Shown: positions 53,633 through 61,552, counted from the first letter of the stretch. The stretch is 64,000 nucleotides of DNA from Bradyrhizobium jicamae (GCF_018130695.1 NZ_JAFCJX010000001.1:62001-126000), one strand, 5' to 3'. A program made the numbers and translations. The notes: generated from the sequence alone by a model not told the origin.

Positions 53633-53689
53633 AGATTGGCTGCAGATGATGAGCCGGCACGTTGTCGGTTCCAAGAAAAGGCACCACCG

Positions 53690-53827
53690 ATGTCCAAGAC
53701 TGCTGCTATCGCCCTCGCCCCCTCGGCTTCCGTTTTCGCCCGCCTGCTGGCCTCGATCGATCGCCTGCTGATGAAGAGCGCCGCGATCTCCAACCGCAAC
53801 GGCGACCTGCCGCGGTTCGGGCTCTAA
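53690..53827 (+). CDS. 45-residue protein of the oxalate regulon, unknown function
   Basis: The product starts MSKTAAIALAPSASVFARLL and ends in ISNRNGDLPRFGL. The N-terminal 35 residues form an alanine/leucine-rich helix, LASIDRLLMKSAAI, that could be amphipathic. The ATG is preceded by an AAAGGCACC purine stretch. A GntR operator copy upstream, the location between frc and oxlT, and GC-rich third positions support a real gene. It may be a small membrane-associated or regulatory peptide; no function is known to me. Confidence 0.65.
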   Translation: MSKTAAIALAPSASVFARLLASIDRLLMKSAAISNRNGDLPRFGL

Positions 53828-54014
53828 TCCCGCAAGAATCCAGGCGATTGGCGGCCCTGCCGCCATCGCCCGTGAAATCCACAGCGTCCTAGTACCTTCG
53901 ACCAATGGCCCTCCTTTCCGGGGCCATTTGCCAGCCGATTGATCTAGCTTCCCAACCGCAGCGCTTCGGCGTCTGCGGCATTTGCGCGCGCTTGCCCTGT
54001 GACGGCTTGCTCCT

Positions 54015-54031
54015 TGGCATATCAGATACCA
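54015..54031. promoter_or_regulatory. GntR operator candidate 4 (oxlT1)
   Basis: TGGCATATCAGATACCA; its reverse complement TGGTATCTGATATGCCA differs from operator 2 at two positions. It lies 58 bp upstream of the oxlT1 ATG. Confidence 0.7.
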
Positions 54032-54089
54032 AGATGGCGACCGCCGCAGCGCTAGAACAGAACGATGACAGCGCGCGTTGGGAGGAGCT

Positions 54090-55382
54090 ATGACGGATAT
54101 GGTTCAGGCAACTACGGCCCCAGCAGCCGCACGAGTCAGTGACACCTATCGCTGGACACAACTTGCGATCGGCGTCGCCGCGATGGTGATGATCGCGAAC
54201 TATCAGTACGGGTGGACGTTCTTCGTGCCCGACATCCAGAAGACGTTTGGATGGGATCGCGCATCGATCCAGTGGGCCTTCACCCTCTTCGTCCTGTTCG
54301 AGACCTGGCTGGTTCCGGTCGAGGGCTGGTTCGTCGACAAATACGGCCCGCGCATCGTCGTCCTCATCGGCGGCATCCTCTGCGCGATCGGCTGGGCGAT
54401 CAACGCGCAGGCCACCTCGCTCAACGGCTACTATCTCGGCATGATCATCGCGGGCATCGGCGCCGGCGGCGTCTACGGCACCTGCGTCGGCAACGCGCTG
54501 AAATGGTTCCCCGACAAGCGCGGTCTCGCCGCCGGCATCACCGCGGCAGGCTTTGGTGCGGGTTCCGCGCTCACGGTTGCGCCGATCCAGGCGATGATCA
54601 AGGACTCCGGCTTCCAGACCACCTTCCTTTATTTCGGTCTCGGCCAAGGCATCATCATCGTGCTGCTCGCCTTCTTCCTGCTGTCGCCGAAGGCCGGACA
54701 GGTGCCGCAGGTGGTGGCGAACGCCAACGTCATCCAGACCCGGCGCAACTATCAGCCGACGGAAGTGCTGCGCCAGCCGATCTTCTGGCTGATGTACTTC
54801 ATGTTCGTGATCGTCGGCGCCGGCGGCCTGATGGTGACGGCGAACCTGAAGCCGATCGCGGTTGACTGGAAGGTCGACAGCGTGCCGGTGACGCTGATGG
54901 CGGTGACGATGACGGCGGTGACGTTCGCGGCCACCATCGACCGCGTGCTCAACGGCCTGACCCGTCCGTTCTTCGGCTGGATCTCCGACATGATTGGCCG
55001 CGAGAACACGATGTTCATCGCCTTCGGCATGGAAGGCTTCGGCATCTGGATGCTCTACCTCTGGGGCCACGATCCGGTCTGGTTCGTGCTGCTGTCGGGC
55101 TTCGTGTTCTTCGCCTGGGGTGAGATCTACTCGCTGTTCCCCTCGACCTGCACCGACACGTTCGGCGCCAAGTTCGCGACAACAAATGCGGGCCTGCTCT
55201 ACACCGCAAAGGGCACGGCGGCGCTGCTGGTCCCGATCGCGAACTACATGCAGCAGACCTCGGGCACCTGGGACAGCGTGTTCATCATTGCCGCCGGCGC
55301 CAACATCCTCGCCTCGCTGCTCGCGATCGCGGTGCTGAAACCCTGGCGCAAGGTCGTGGTCGAGAAGTCGACACTGGCGTAA
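54090..55382 (+). CDS. oxlT: Oxalate/formate antiporter, OxlT-like MFS transporter 1
   Basis: A 430-residue major facilitator protein of the OFA subfamily. The start MTDMVQATTAP follows GGGAGGAG; the frame begins 12 bp earlier. Twelve helices are visible. The conserved pieces YGWTFFVPDIQKTFGWDRASIQWAFTLFVLFETWLVPVEGWFVDKYGPR, KWFPDKRGLAAGITAAGFGAGSALTVAPI and GEIYSLFPSTCTDTFGAKFATTNAGLLYTAKGTAALLVP mark the family. A lysine in LYTAKGTAA is a plausible equivalent of the substrate-binding Lys355 of O. formigenes OxlT. It would exchange oxalate for formate at the inner membrane. A terminator follows. Confidence 0.9.
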   Translation: MTDMVQATTAPAAARVSDTYRWTQLAIGVAAMVMIANYQYGWTFFVPDIQKTFGWDRASIQWAFTLFVLFETWLVPVEGWFVDKYGPRIVVLIGGILCAIGWAINAQATSLNGYYLGMIIAGIGAGGVYGTCVGNALKWFPDKRGLAAGITAAGFGAGSALTVAPIQAMIKDSGFQTTFLYFGLGQGIIIVLLAFFLLSPKAGQVPQVVANANVIQTRRNYQPTEVLRQPIFWLMYFMFVIVGAGGLMVTANLKPIAVDWKVDSVPVTLMAVTMTAVTFAATIDRVLNGLTRPFFGWISDMIGRENTMFIAFGMEGFGIWMLYLWGHDPVWFVLLSGFVFFAWGEIYSLFPSTCTDTFGAKFATTNAGLLYTAKGTAALLVPIANYMQQTSGTWDSVFIIAAGANILASLLAIAVLKPWRKVVVEKSTLA

Positions 55383-55407
55383 TACCAAACAAGACAATCC
55401 ATGCGCG

Positions 55408-55437
55408 AAGCGCCCGGCCCTCGTGCCGGGCGCTTTT
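55408..55437 (+). terminator. Intrinsic terminator of oxlT1
   Basis: Stem GCGCCCGGC/GCCGGGCGC with a 6-base loop, followed by TTTTCG. Confidence 0.8.
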
Positions 55438-55541
55438 CGTTTGCCCGGTTTTTCGTGCAGTGGACCCCTGTGGGCTTTCCCACGATGCGGGAAGAAACGG
55501 GGTATTTTTGGTGCGGCGCAACTTAAGTTGCCCTTGCAAAC

Positions 55542-55558
55542 TGGAATAAAGTATACCA
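55542..55558. promoter_or_regulatory. GntR operator candidate 5 (oxlT2)
   Basis: TGGAATAAAGTATACCA fits TGGNAT-N5-ATACCA and shares 14 of 17 bases with operator 6. It lies 83 bp upstream of the oxlT2 ATG. Confidence 0.6.
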
Positions 55559-55641
55559 GCATCACCCGAACGGCTTGCGACGATAAGCCACAACATTGCG
55601 ACACTCGGTCACAAGAGAAGAGCGCGTTTCGGGAGGACTTG

Positions 55642-56961
55642 ATGGTTTCCAGCAATCCAGCTGCCACACCTGCTGCAGCACCTTCGTCCGGCAACTTCCG
55701 CTGGCTTCAGCTCGCCATGGGCATCATCTGCATGGCGATGATCGCGAACCTCCAGTACGGCTGGACGCTGTTCGTCGACCCGATCGATGCCAAGAACCAC
55801 TGGGGCCGCGCCGCGATCCAGCTCGCCTTCACGATCTTCGTCGTGACCGAGACCTGGCTGGTGCCGGTCGAAGCCTGGTTCGTCGACAAATATGGTCCGC
55901 GCGTCGTGATCATGTTCGGCGGCGTGATGATCGCGCTCTCCTGGGTGCTGAACTCCTACGCCGATAGCCTCACCTTGCTCTATGCGGCAGCCGTGATCGG
56001 AGGCATGGGCGCCGGCGCCGTGTACGGCACCTGCGTCGGCAATGCGCTGAAATGGTTTCCGGATCGCCGCGGCCTCGCTGCGGGTGCGACCGCCGCGGGC
56101 TTCGGCGCCGGTGCCGCGATCACCGTGGTGCCGATCGCCAGCATGATCGCCGCGAGCGGCTATCAGACTGCGTTCTTCGATTTCGGTCTCGGCCAGGGCG
56201 TGATCGTGTTCGTGCTCGCCTTCTTCATCCGCCCGCCGACCCATGCGATTCCGCCGAAGAAAAAGCAGCTCAATCTGCCGCAGACCAAGATCGACTTCAC
56301 GCCGCCCCAGGTGCTGCGCAGCCCGATCTTCTGGGTGATGTACCTGGTGTTCGTGATGGTCGCCGCCGGCGGCCTGATGACGGCGGCGCAGATCGCCCCG
56401 ATCGCCCACGACTACAAGATCGCCAACACCCCGGTGTCGCTGGCCGGATTCCAGATGGCGGCGCTGACGTTTGCGATCTCGCTCGATCGCATCTTCGACG
56501 GGTTCGGCCGTCCGTTCTTCGGCTGGGTCTCCGACAATATCGGCCGCGAGCACACCATGTTCATCGCGTTCGGCACCGCCGCCGTGATGCTGCTGACGCT
56601 CTCGACCTGGGGCCACAATCCGATCGTGTTCGTGCTGGCGACTGCGGTGTATTTCGGCGTGTTCGGCGAGATCTACTCGCTGTTTCCCGCCACCTGCGGC
56701 GACACCTTCGGCTCGAAGTTCGCCACCACCAACAACGGCATGCTCTACACCGCGAAGGGCACCGCCTCGCTGCTGGTGCCGGCCGCAAGCCTGATCGCCG
56801 CGAGCTATGGCTGGCAGGCGGTGTTCGTGATCGCAGTCGCGCTCAACGCCACGGCAGCCCTGATGGCGCTGTTCGTGATCAAGCCGCTGCGGCGCAGCTT
56901 CATCCTCGGCAACGAAGCAGCCGCCGAGGAAGCCACCGCGGCGAGCGCCAAGACGGCGTGA
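55642..56961 (+). CDS. oxlT: Oxalate/formate antiporter, OxlT-like MFS transporter 2
   Basis: A 439-residue paralogue of the upstream transporter with the same OFA features: LQYGWTLFVDPIDAKNHWGRAAIQLAFTIFVVTETWLVPVEAWFVDKYGPR and FGSKFATTNNGMLYTAKGTASLLVPAASL. The start MVSSNPAATPAA follows GGGAGGACTTG. The C-terminal tail is longer and acidic/alanine-rich (NEAAAEEATAASAKTA). The two copies differ in the periplasmic loop after the first helix and in the middle loop (PPKKKQLNLPQTKIDFT here), so they may differ in affinity or substrate, for example formate, glyoxylate or another dicarboxylate. A strong terminator follows. Confidence 0.9.
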   Translation: MVSSNPAATPAAAPSSGNFRWLQLAMGIICMAMIANLQYGWTLFVDPIDAKNHWGRAAIQLAFTIFVVTETWLVPVEAWFVDKYGPRVVIMFGGVMIALSWVLNSYADSLTLLYAAAVIGGMGAGAVYGTCVGNALKWFPDRRGLAAGATAAGFGAGAAITVVPIASMIAASGYQTAFFDFGLGQGVIVFVLAFFIRPPTHAIPPKKKQLNLPQTKIDFTPPQVLRSPIFWVMYLVFVMVAAGGLMTAAQIAPIAHDYKIANTPVSLAGFQMAALTFAISLDRIFDGFGRPFFGWVSDNIGREHTMFIAFGTAAVMLLTLSTWGHNPIVFVLATAVYFGVFGEIYSLFPATCGDTFGSKFATTNNGMLYTAKGTASLLVPAASLIAASYGWQAVFVIAVALNATAALMALFVIKPLRRSFILGNEAAAEEATAASAKTA

Positions 56962-56988
56962 CCTGAAAATTCTCTCCCTGGACTTGAT

Positions 56989-57016
56989 GAGGCGCACTTC
57001 GGTGCGCCTCTTTTTT
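56989..57016 (+). terminator. Intrinsic terminator of oxlT2
   Basis: A perfect 9-bp stem GAGGCGCAC/GTGCGCCTC with loop TTCG, then six Ts. It lies between the convergent oxlT2 and toxin stops. Confidence 0.88.
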
Positions 57017-57035
57017 GCGGCGGCAGTGCCGTCTC

Positions 57036-57323
57036 TCAAAATGCCTCGGGCCACCGGCGGGCACCGTGGAAGACCCGCAGAACTTGGATGGTGTTGCCGA
57101 CCAAGCGATACGGCACAATATACGGCGTCTTCGGGATCACGAGCTCGCGCGTCCCGGAAACGCGGCCTGGCCGCCCCATTTCGGGGCTGCTGGGAAGCAA
57201 CGTCTCAACGTTGCGGATGATATGAAGCGCAATGCGTTGCGCCGCTGCCGGATCGTCCTGCGAGATGTAGGCCCGCAACGCCGCGAGGTCGGCGATAGCC
57301 TCAGGCGACCAGATCGGATTCAT
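57036..57323 (-). CDS. Type II toxin, RelE/ParE family
   Basis: A 95-residue protein started at MNPIWSPEAIADL; upstream codons to 57374 belong to the antitoxin region. The N-terminal helix WSPEAIADLAALRAYISQDDPAAAQRIALHIIRNVETL and the strand part GRVSGTRELVIPKTPYIVPYRLVGNTIQVLRVFHGARRWP match the RelE/ParE fold. The basic arginine cluster (R-V-F-H-G-A-R-R-W) and the PYIVPYR strand are typical of ParE. Its ATG overlaps the antitoxin stop by 4 bp. It would poison gyrase or mRNA when freed from its antitoxin; which one is not readable. Confidence 0.88.
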   Translation of the reverse strand: MNPIWSPEAIADLAALRAYISQDDPAAAQRIALHIIRNVETLLPSSPEMGRPGRVSGTRELVIPKTPYIVPYRLVGNTIQVLRVFHGARRWPEAF

Positions 57324-57586
57324 GAACTCTTGGGCGCCGGTTTTTCGTCCCCGCTTCCCCAGGAAGCGACCCAATCCTTGACCTGATCATGCGGAATCCT
57401 CTCGCCACGATCGAGTGAGGCGATGGCGCGCTTGATGCCTTCCACCTGCCATTCATTGACGTCGAGATACCCGTTGATGGCCTCAGCGGCGAGAAAGGAA
57501 CGACTGCGACCGGTGCTCTTGGCCAATCGCTCCAGCCGTTTCTTCACATCCGTATCGACCCGCACCGTAAAGGTCGTCGACTTCAT
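57320..57586 (-). CDS. Type II antitoxin, ribbon-helix-helix (CopG/ParD-like) family
   Basis: An 88-residue protein started at MKSTTFTVRVDTDVKKRLERL with GGGAGTTCTCC upstream. The beta strand TTFTVRVDTDV and helices KKRLERLAKSTGRSRSFLAAEAINGYLDV form the RHH DNA-binding domain. The C-terminal tail wraps the toxin. It is first in the operon, as usual, and should repress it. The pair lies inside the oxalate cluster on the opposite strand and is not part of oxalate metabolism. Confidence 0.88.
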   Translation of the reverse strand: MKSTTFTVRVDTDVKKRLERLAKSTGRSRSFLAAEAINGYLDVNEWQVEGIKRAIASLDRGERIPHDQVKDWVASWGSGDEKPAPKSS

Positions 57587-57702
57587 GGAGAACTCCCGTG
57601 TGAGCGAATGTGTACAAAGTAATACGCACTTCCGGGGTGCGCAACCCGAGGCCATTACGACTCCCTTCATCGGCGTAGCGCACCCATCTTGGCTCGAATC
57701 TC

Positions 57703-57719
57703 AGGGATGCCAGATACCA
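57703..57719. promoter_or_regulatory. GntR operator candidate 7 (weak, upstream of the CBS gene)
   Basis: AGGGATGCCAGATACCA matches operator 4 at 13 of 17 positions. It lies 131 bp upstream of operator 6, between the antitoxin gene and the CBS gene. Confidence 0.45.
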
Positions 57720-57833
57720 ATCCAGCGCACCTCGGCTTCGGTCAACTTGGGTGGACGCCGCCGATACGTCAGTAAACCTGTCTATTCTAAGCGGTTTTTT
57801 CTGTCAGAATCCTCCATCGCGCGTGTTGACAAT

Positions 57834-57850
57834 TGGCATTATGTATACCA
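57834..57850. promoter_or_regulatory. GntR operator candidate 6 (CBS gene)
   Basis: TGGCATTATGTATACCA fits TGGYAT-N5-ATACCA. It starts 2 bp after a TTGACA (57826-57831) and lies 32 bp upstream of the CBS gene ATG, the same arrangement as operator 2. Confidence 0.7.
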
Positions 57851-57882
57851 GACTTGCTTCAACGCTTACCAAGGAGGTTGCC

Positions 57883-58314
57883 ATGCAAGTCGGAGATATC
57901 CTGCGCAAGAAGACCGCCCGCGTCGCGACGGTCCGCATGAACGAGACCGTGGCGATCGCCGCCCAGCTGATGCGCTCGAGCAATATCAGCGCGCTGGTGG
58001 TCAAGGACGTCGTCCGCACCGAGGGCAACACCGCGGTCGGCATGTTCACCGAGCGCGACGTGGTGCGCGCCATCGCCCAGCACGGCGCCGCCGGCGCCGG
58101 CATGCGGGTGTCGCAGTTCGTCGCCGTGCAGCAGCTGGTCTCGTGCAACTCGACCGATACGCTCGAGCATGTCCGCCATCTCATGAACCTGCATCACATC
58201 CGCCACGTGCCTGTCATCGACAATTACAGCCTGATCGGCGTGATCAGCATGCGCGACATCTCGACCGCGTTCGACGAAGAGGCGACCGGCACCGCCACCG
58301 TGTTCGCCGCCTAG
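57883..58314 (+). CDS. Small protein with two CBS domains
   Basis: A 143-residue protein started at MQVGDILRKKTARVAT; AAGGAGG stands 6 bp upstream. It consists of just a CBS pair (Bateman module): residues about 5-65 (VATVRMNETVAIAAQLMRSSNISALVVKD, then GMFTERDVVRAIAQHG) and about 75-135 (LVSCNSTDTLEHVRHLMNLHHIRHVPVIDNYSLIGVISMRDI). Such modules bind AMP, ATP or S-adenosylmethionine and regulate partners. The operator upstream places it in the oxalate regulon, so it may tune a transporter or enzyme to energy status. The partner is unknown. Confidence 0.88.
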   Translation: MQVGDILRKKTARVATVRMNETVAIAAQLMRSSNISALVVKDVVRTEGNTAVGMFTERDVVRAIAQHGAAGAGMRVSQFVAVQQLVSCNSTDTLEHVRHLMNLHHIRHVPVIDNYSLIGVISMRDISTAFDEEATGTATVFAA

Positions 58315-58469
58315 GACGTCTCCACTCCGCCGGCCTCTCCTGGAGATTGCAGATCCCGGGAGAGACGGCGCGCTACCAAAACATTCGGATCAACTCCTGT
58401 CGCAAACAGGCACGCGCATCTGCGCGCCGGTGTCGTGCACGTGGAAAAGCATTATCTGTGGGAGGGCGC

Positions 58470-59558
58470 ATGCCCCGTAACGTTCTGATCCTCGGCGCCT
58501 CGTACGGCTCGCTGCTGGCGACAAAACTCCTGATGGCCGGCCACAACGCGACCCTGGTTTGCCGCAAGCAGACCGCCGACCTGATCAATCGCGACGGCAC
58601 CGAGGTTCGCATCAAGCTGCGCGACGAGCCGACCCACCGCTCGATCTTCTCGCGCGAACTGCCCGGAACGCTGGACGCGGTCGAACCCGCCAAGGTCGAT
58701 CCGTCGCGCTACGATCTGGTCGGCCTTGCGATGCAGGAACCGCAATACGCGACATCAGAGATCAAGGCGCTGATGGCCGGGATCGCCGAGGCGAAGCTGC
58801 CGTGCCTGTCGATCATGAACATGCCGCCGCTGCCCTATCTGAAGCGCATCCCCGCCCTGGCAACGATGGATCTCGAGCAGGCCTACACCAATGCCGCGGT
58901 GTGGGAACGGTTCGAGCCGGGCCTGGTGTCGCTTTGCTCGCCCGATCCGCAGGCCTTCCGTCCGCCGGAAGAGGCCGCGAACGTGCTTCACGTCGGCCTG
59001 CCCACCAACTTCAAGGCCGCACCGTTTGCCGACGAGGCGCACAACGCGATGCTGCGCGAGCTCGAAGCCGATATCGATGCGGTGACGCTCGACGGCCAGG
59101 ACGTTCCGGTGAAGCTGAAAGTGTTCGACTCCATGTTCGTGCCGCTGGCGAAATGGTCGATGCTGCTGACCGGCAATTACCGCTGCATCACCCCGGCCGA
59201 GCCGCAATCGATCCGCGACGCCGTGCACGGCGACATCAATCTCTCGCAGTCGATCTATCGCCACGTGGACGCCGTCGCCCAGCGCCTCGGCGCCGATCCG
59301 GCCGATCAGGTGCCGTTCGAGAAATACGCCAAGGCGGCCGAGAGCCTGCTGAAGCCGTCGTCGGCGGCCCGCGCTGTCGCGGGCGGCTCGCCGTCCATCG
59401 AGCGCGTCGACCTGCTGGTCAAGCTGATCTCGCATCAGCTCGGCGTGCCCAATGCCGAGATCGACCGCACTGTGCAGATCGTCAATCAGAAGCTGAATGC
59501 GAGCAGCGCGGCGAAGGACTCCGGCGCACCGGCGCCCGCCCCTGTCGCCGTGGCGTAG
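58470..59558 (+). CDS. panE2: Ketopantoate-reductase-like enzyme, candidate oxalyl-CoA reductase
   Basis: A 362-residue protein started at MPRNVLILGASYGSLLAT, with GGGAGGGC just upstream. The Rossmann motif GASYGS is at residues 9-14, and the LVCRKQTADLINRDGTEVRIKL segment is as in the PanE family. The C-terminal half differs from true PanE (LKVFDSMFVPLAKWSMLLTGNYRCI). In Methylobacterium extorquens AM1 a panE2 product reduces oxalyl-CoA to glyoxylate during oxalate assimilation. Position after oxlT genes and the CBS gene agrees with that function. By sequence alone another 2-keto acid substrate cannot be excluded. No operator copy lies in its 155-bp upstream gap. Confidence 0.65.
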   Translation: MPRNVLILGASYGSLLATKLLMAGHNATLVCRKQTADLINRDGTEVRIKLRDEPTHRSIFSRELPGTLDAVEPAKVDPSRYDLVGLAMQEPQYATSEIKALMAGIAEAKLPCLSIMNMPPLPYLKRIPALATMDLEQAYTNAAVWERFEPGLVSLCSPDPQAFRPPEEAANVLHVGLPTNFKAAPFADEAHNAMLRELEADIDAVTLDGQDVPVKLKVFDSMFVPLAKWSMLLTGNYRCITPAEPQSIRDAVHGDINLSQSIYRHVDAVAQRLGADPADQVPFEKYAKAAESLLKPSSAARAVAGGSPSIERVDLLVKLISHQLGVPNAEIDRTVQIVNQKLNASSAAKDSGAPAPAPVAVA

Positions 59559-59902
59559 CGCCATTCGGCTCTGATTGACCGGCATCGTCATCGGCAGGCC
59601 TGCACCGCCCCTCCGCTGACGATGCCGCCGCCTTTGAATAGGTCCAGTAGGGAGGGCAAAGCGAAGCGTGCCCACCACTTCTGTCGCAGCAAGAAAGGTG
59701 GGCACGGCGCAAGCGCGCCTTTGCCCACCCTACAAAAAGCACCGGCTGAGACCGCTGCACCGCGATTCCGCTGCAAGAGCCAACCTCGACAGCGTTGACC
59801 GTCTCCGCACGCCTGCGGATTCAGGACGGCGCCCCCTTGCATCAGATACGGTGCGAATGCTCAACTCCCGATTGGACGACCCTGCCCAATCGGAGAAACG
59901 TG
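59559..59902. other. 344-bp intergenic region
   Basis: It holds the inverted repeat 59647-59733 and presumably the promoter of the peptide-type ABC operon. No gene and no GntR operator copy were seen. Confidence 0.6.
59647..59733. repeat. Imperfect inverted repeat between the reductase gene and ABC operon
   Basis: GTAGGGAGGGCAAAGCG with AAGCGTGCCCACC on the left faces GGTGGGCACG...CTTTGCCCACCCTAC on the right. The hairpin may end transcription of the upstream gene. Its overall layout resembles the 7104-7190 element, but the sequence differs. Confidence 0.7.
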
Positions 59903-61489
59903 ATGCTCAAGAAAATCGCGATCGTGGCCGGCCTTGGATTGCTGCTGTCCGCCGCGGCGGAGGCCCAGACGCCGCGCAAGGGCGGCACGATCCGGATGAC
60001 GGCGCCCTACGGCTCCAGTTTCTCCAGCATGGACATCCACACGACGCAGCGCGCCCAGGACGAGATCTACGCCAAGGGCCTGCATCGCTCGCTCTACATC
60101 TGGGATTCCGCCGAGGGCAAGCCGGTTCCGGAACTTGCCAAGGACGCCACCGTCTCGGGCGGCGGTCTGGTCTACACCTTCAGGCTGCGCGACGACGCCT
60201 ATTTCCACAATGGCCGCAAGATGACGGCCGACGACGTCATCTTCAGCTTCAACCGCATCATGGACGGCAGCAAGGCCTATCCCGGCGCGCGGTTCGTCCG
60301 CGTGATCAAGGGCGCGGCCGAGGTCGAGAAGGGCCAGGCCAAGGAGATCTCTGGCCTGAAGAAGATCGACGACTTCACGCTCGAGATGACGCTGACCGAG
60401 AAGGTCGATCCCGCCTTCTATTTCTGGAACGCGCTCACCTCGATCTATCCCGCCGACGAGGCCGTCAAGGAGAGCTTCATCCAGAAGCCGATCGGGCTTG
60501 GGCCCTTCAAATTCGTCGAGCACGTGCCGGGATCGCGGATCGTGCTGGAGCGCTGGGAGAAGTTCTACAAGCCCGGCAAGCCCTATGCCGACAGGCTCAT
60601 CATCTCCGTCATGGGCGAGGCCGCCGCGCGCGATGTCGCCTTCCGGAACAAGGAGATCGACACCTCGGTGCTGGGGCCGGCGCAATATGTCGCCTATCAG
60701 GCCGACCCGAACCTCAAGGGCACCATCGCTGAAGTCGCCGAGGTCTTCACGCGTCACATGGGGATGAATCCCTCCTTCAAGCCGTTCGCCGACAAGCGGG
60801 TCCGGCAGGCGATCAATTATGCGATCGATACCGATCTGATCATCAACAAGCTGGTCAAGGGCAAGGCTTATCGTGCCACCAGCTGGTTGCCGCTGACCTC
60901 GCCGCTCTACGACAAGACGATGAAGCCCTACGCCTACGATCCCGCCAAGGCGAAGCAGCTGCTGAGCGAGGCCGGCTATCCCAACGGCTTCGAATTCGAG
61001 TGGACCACCAGTTCGAATGAAAGCTGGGGCCTGCCGATCGTCGAAGCGATCATCCCGATGCTGGCCAAGGTCGGCATCACGGTGAAGGTCAAGCAGGTCG
61101 AGACCGCTGTGCTGGCCGAGGTCATTCGCAAGGGCGAGTTCCAGGCCTACGTCTATTCGATGGCGTCGGGCCCCGATCCCGCGGCGGCGCTGAAATGCTT
61201 CTACTCCAAGACGCCGCCATCGGCCTGCAATTACACCAACTTCAACAATGCCGACTTCGACAAACTGATCGACGACGCCGGCCAGACCGACGACGGCGCC
61301 AAGCGCGACCAGCTGCTGAAGAAGGCCAATGCCCTGCTCTACGACGAGGCGCCGGTCTGGTTCTTCAACTACAACAAGGCGGTCATGGCGGTGCAGCCGT
61401 GGCTCAAGGGCATTCAGCTGAACGCAACCGAACTGACCCATCAGAACGTCGAGGACCTCTGGGTCGATGAGACCTCGCCCGCCAAGTAG
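59903..61489 (+). CDS. Dipeptide/oligopeptide-type ABC substrate-binding protein (family 5)
   Basis: A 528-residue exported protein from MLKKIAIVAGLGLLLSAAAEAQ. The family signature is GGLVYTFRLRDDAYFHNGRKMTADDVIFSFNRIMD (about residues 85-120), followed by FKFVEHVPGSRIVLERWEKF and ADKRVRQAINYAIDTDLIINKLV. It binds a peptide, opine, sugar or similar ligand for the permeases that follow. The upstream CGGAGAAACGTG gives a ribosome binding site. It starts a plus-strand operon with two permeases and an ATPase. The ligand is unknown, and nearness to the oxalate genes may be chance. Confidence 0.92.
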   Translation: MLKKIAIVAGLGLLLSAAAEAQTPRKGGTIRMTAPYGSSFSSMDIHTTQRAQDEIYAKGLHRSLYIWDSAEGKPVPELAKDATVSGGGLVYTFRLRDDAYFHNGRKMTADDVIFSFNRIMDGSKAYPGARFVRVIKGAAEVEKGQAKEISGLKKIDDFTLEMTLTEKVDPAFYFWNALTSIYPADEAVKESFIQKPIGLGPFKFVEHVPGSRIVLERWEKFYKPGKPYADRLIISVMGEAAARDVAFRNKEIDTSVLGPAQYVAYQADPNLKGTIAEVAEVFTRHMGMNPSFKPFADKRVRQAINYAIDTDLIINKLVKGKAYRATSWLPLTSPLYDKTMKPYAYDPAKAKQLLSEAGYPNGFEFEWTTSSNESWGLPIVEAIIPMLAKVGITVKVKQVETAVLAEVIRKGEFQAYVYSMASGPDPAAALKCFYSKTPPSACNYTNFNNADFDKLIDDAGQTDDGAKRDQLLKKANALLYDEAPVWFFNYNKAVMAVQPWLKGIQLNATELTHQNVEDLWVDETSPAK

Positions 61490-61552
61490 CCTGCCAAGTG
61501 ACACGCGCTCTCACCCTGCCTCCAGCGATGGAGGGAGGGAGGAACAGTTGCA

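Larger units (their letters stand above)
53260..53689. other. 430-bp intergenic region after frc
   Basis: It starts with the frc terminator (53283-53313) and ends with the operator at 53616-53632 and a TATACA (-10-like) at 53626-53631. A TGGCATGCCA palindrome at 53541-53550 resembles a collapsed operator. The middle (about 53340-53520) shows no gene. Confidence 0.6.
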
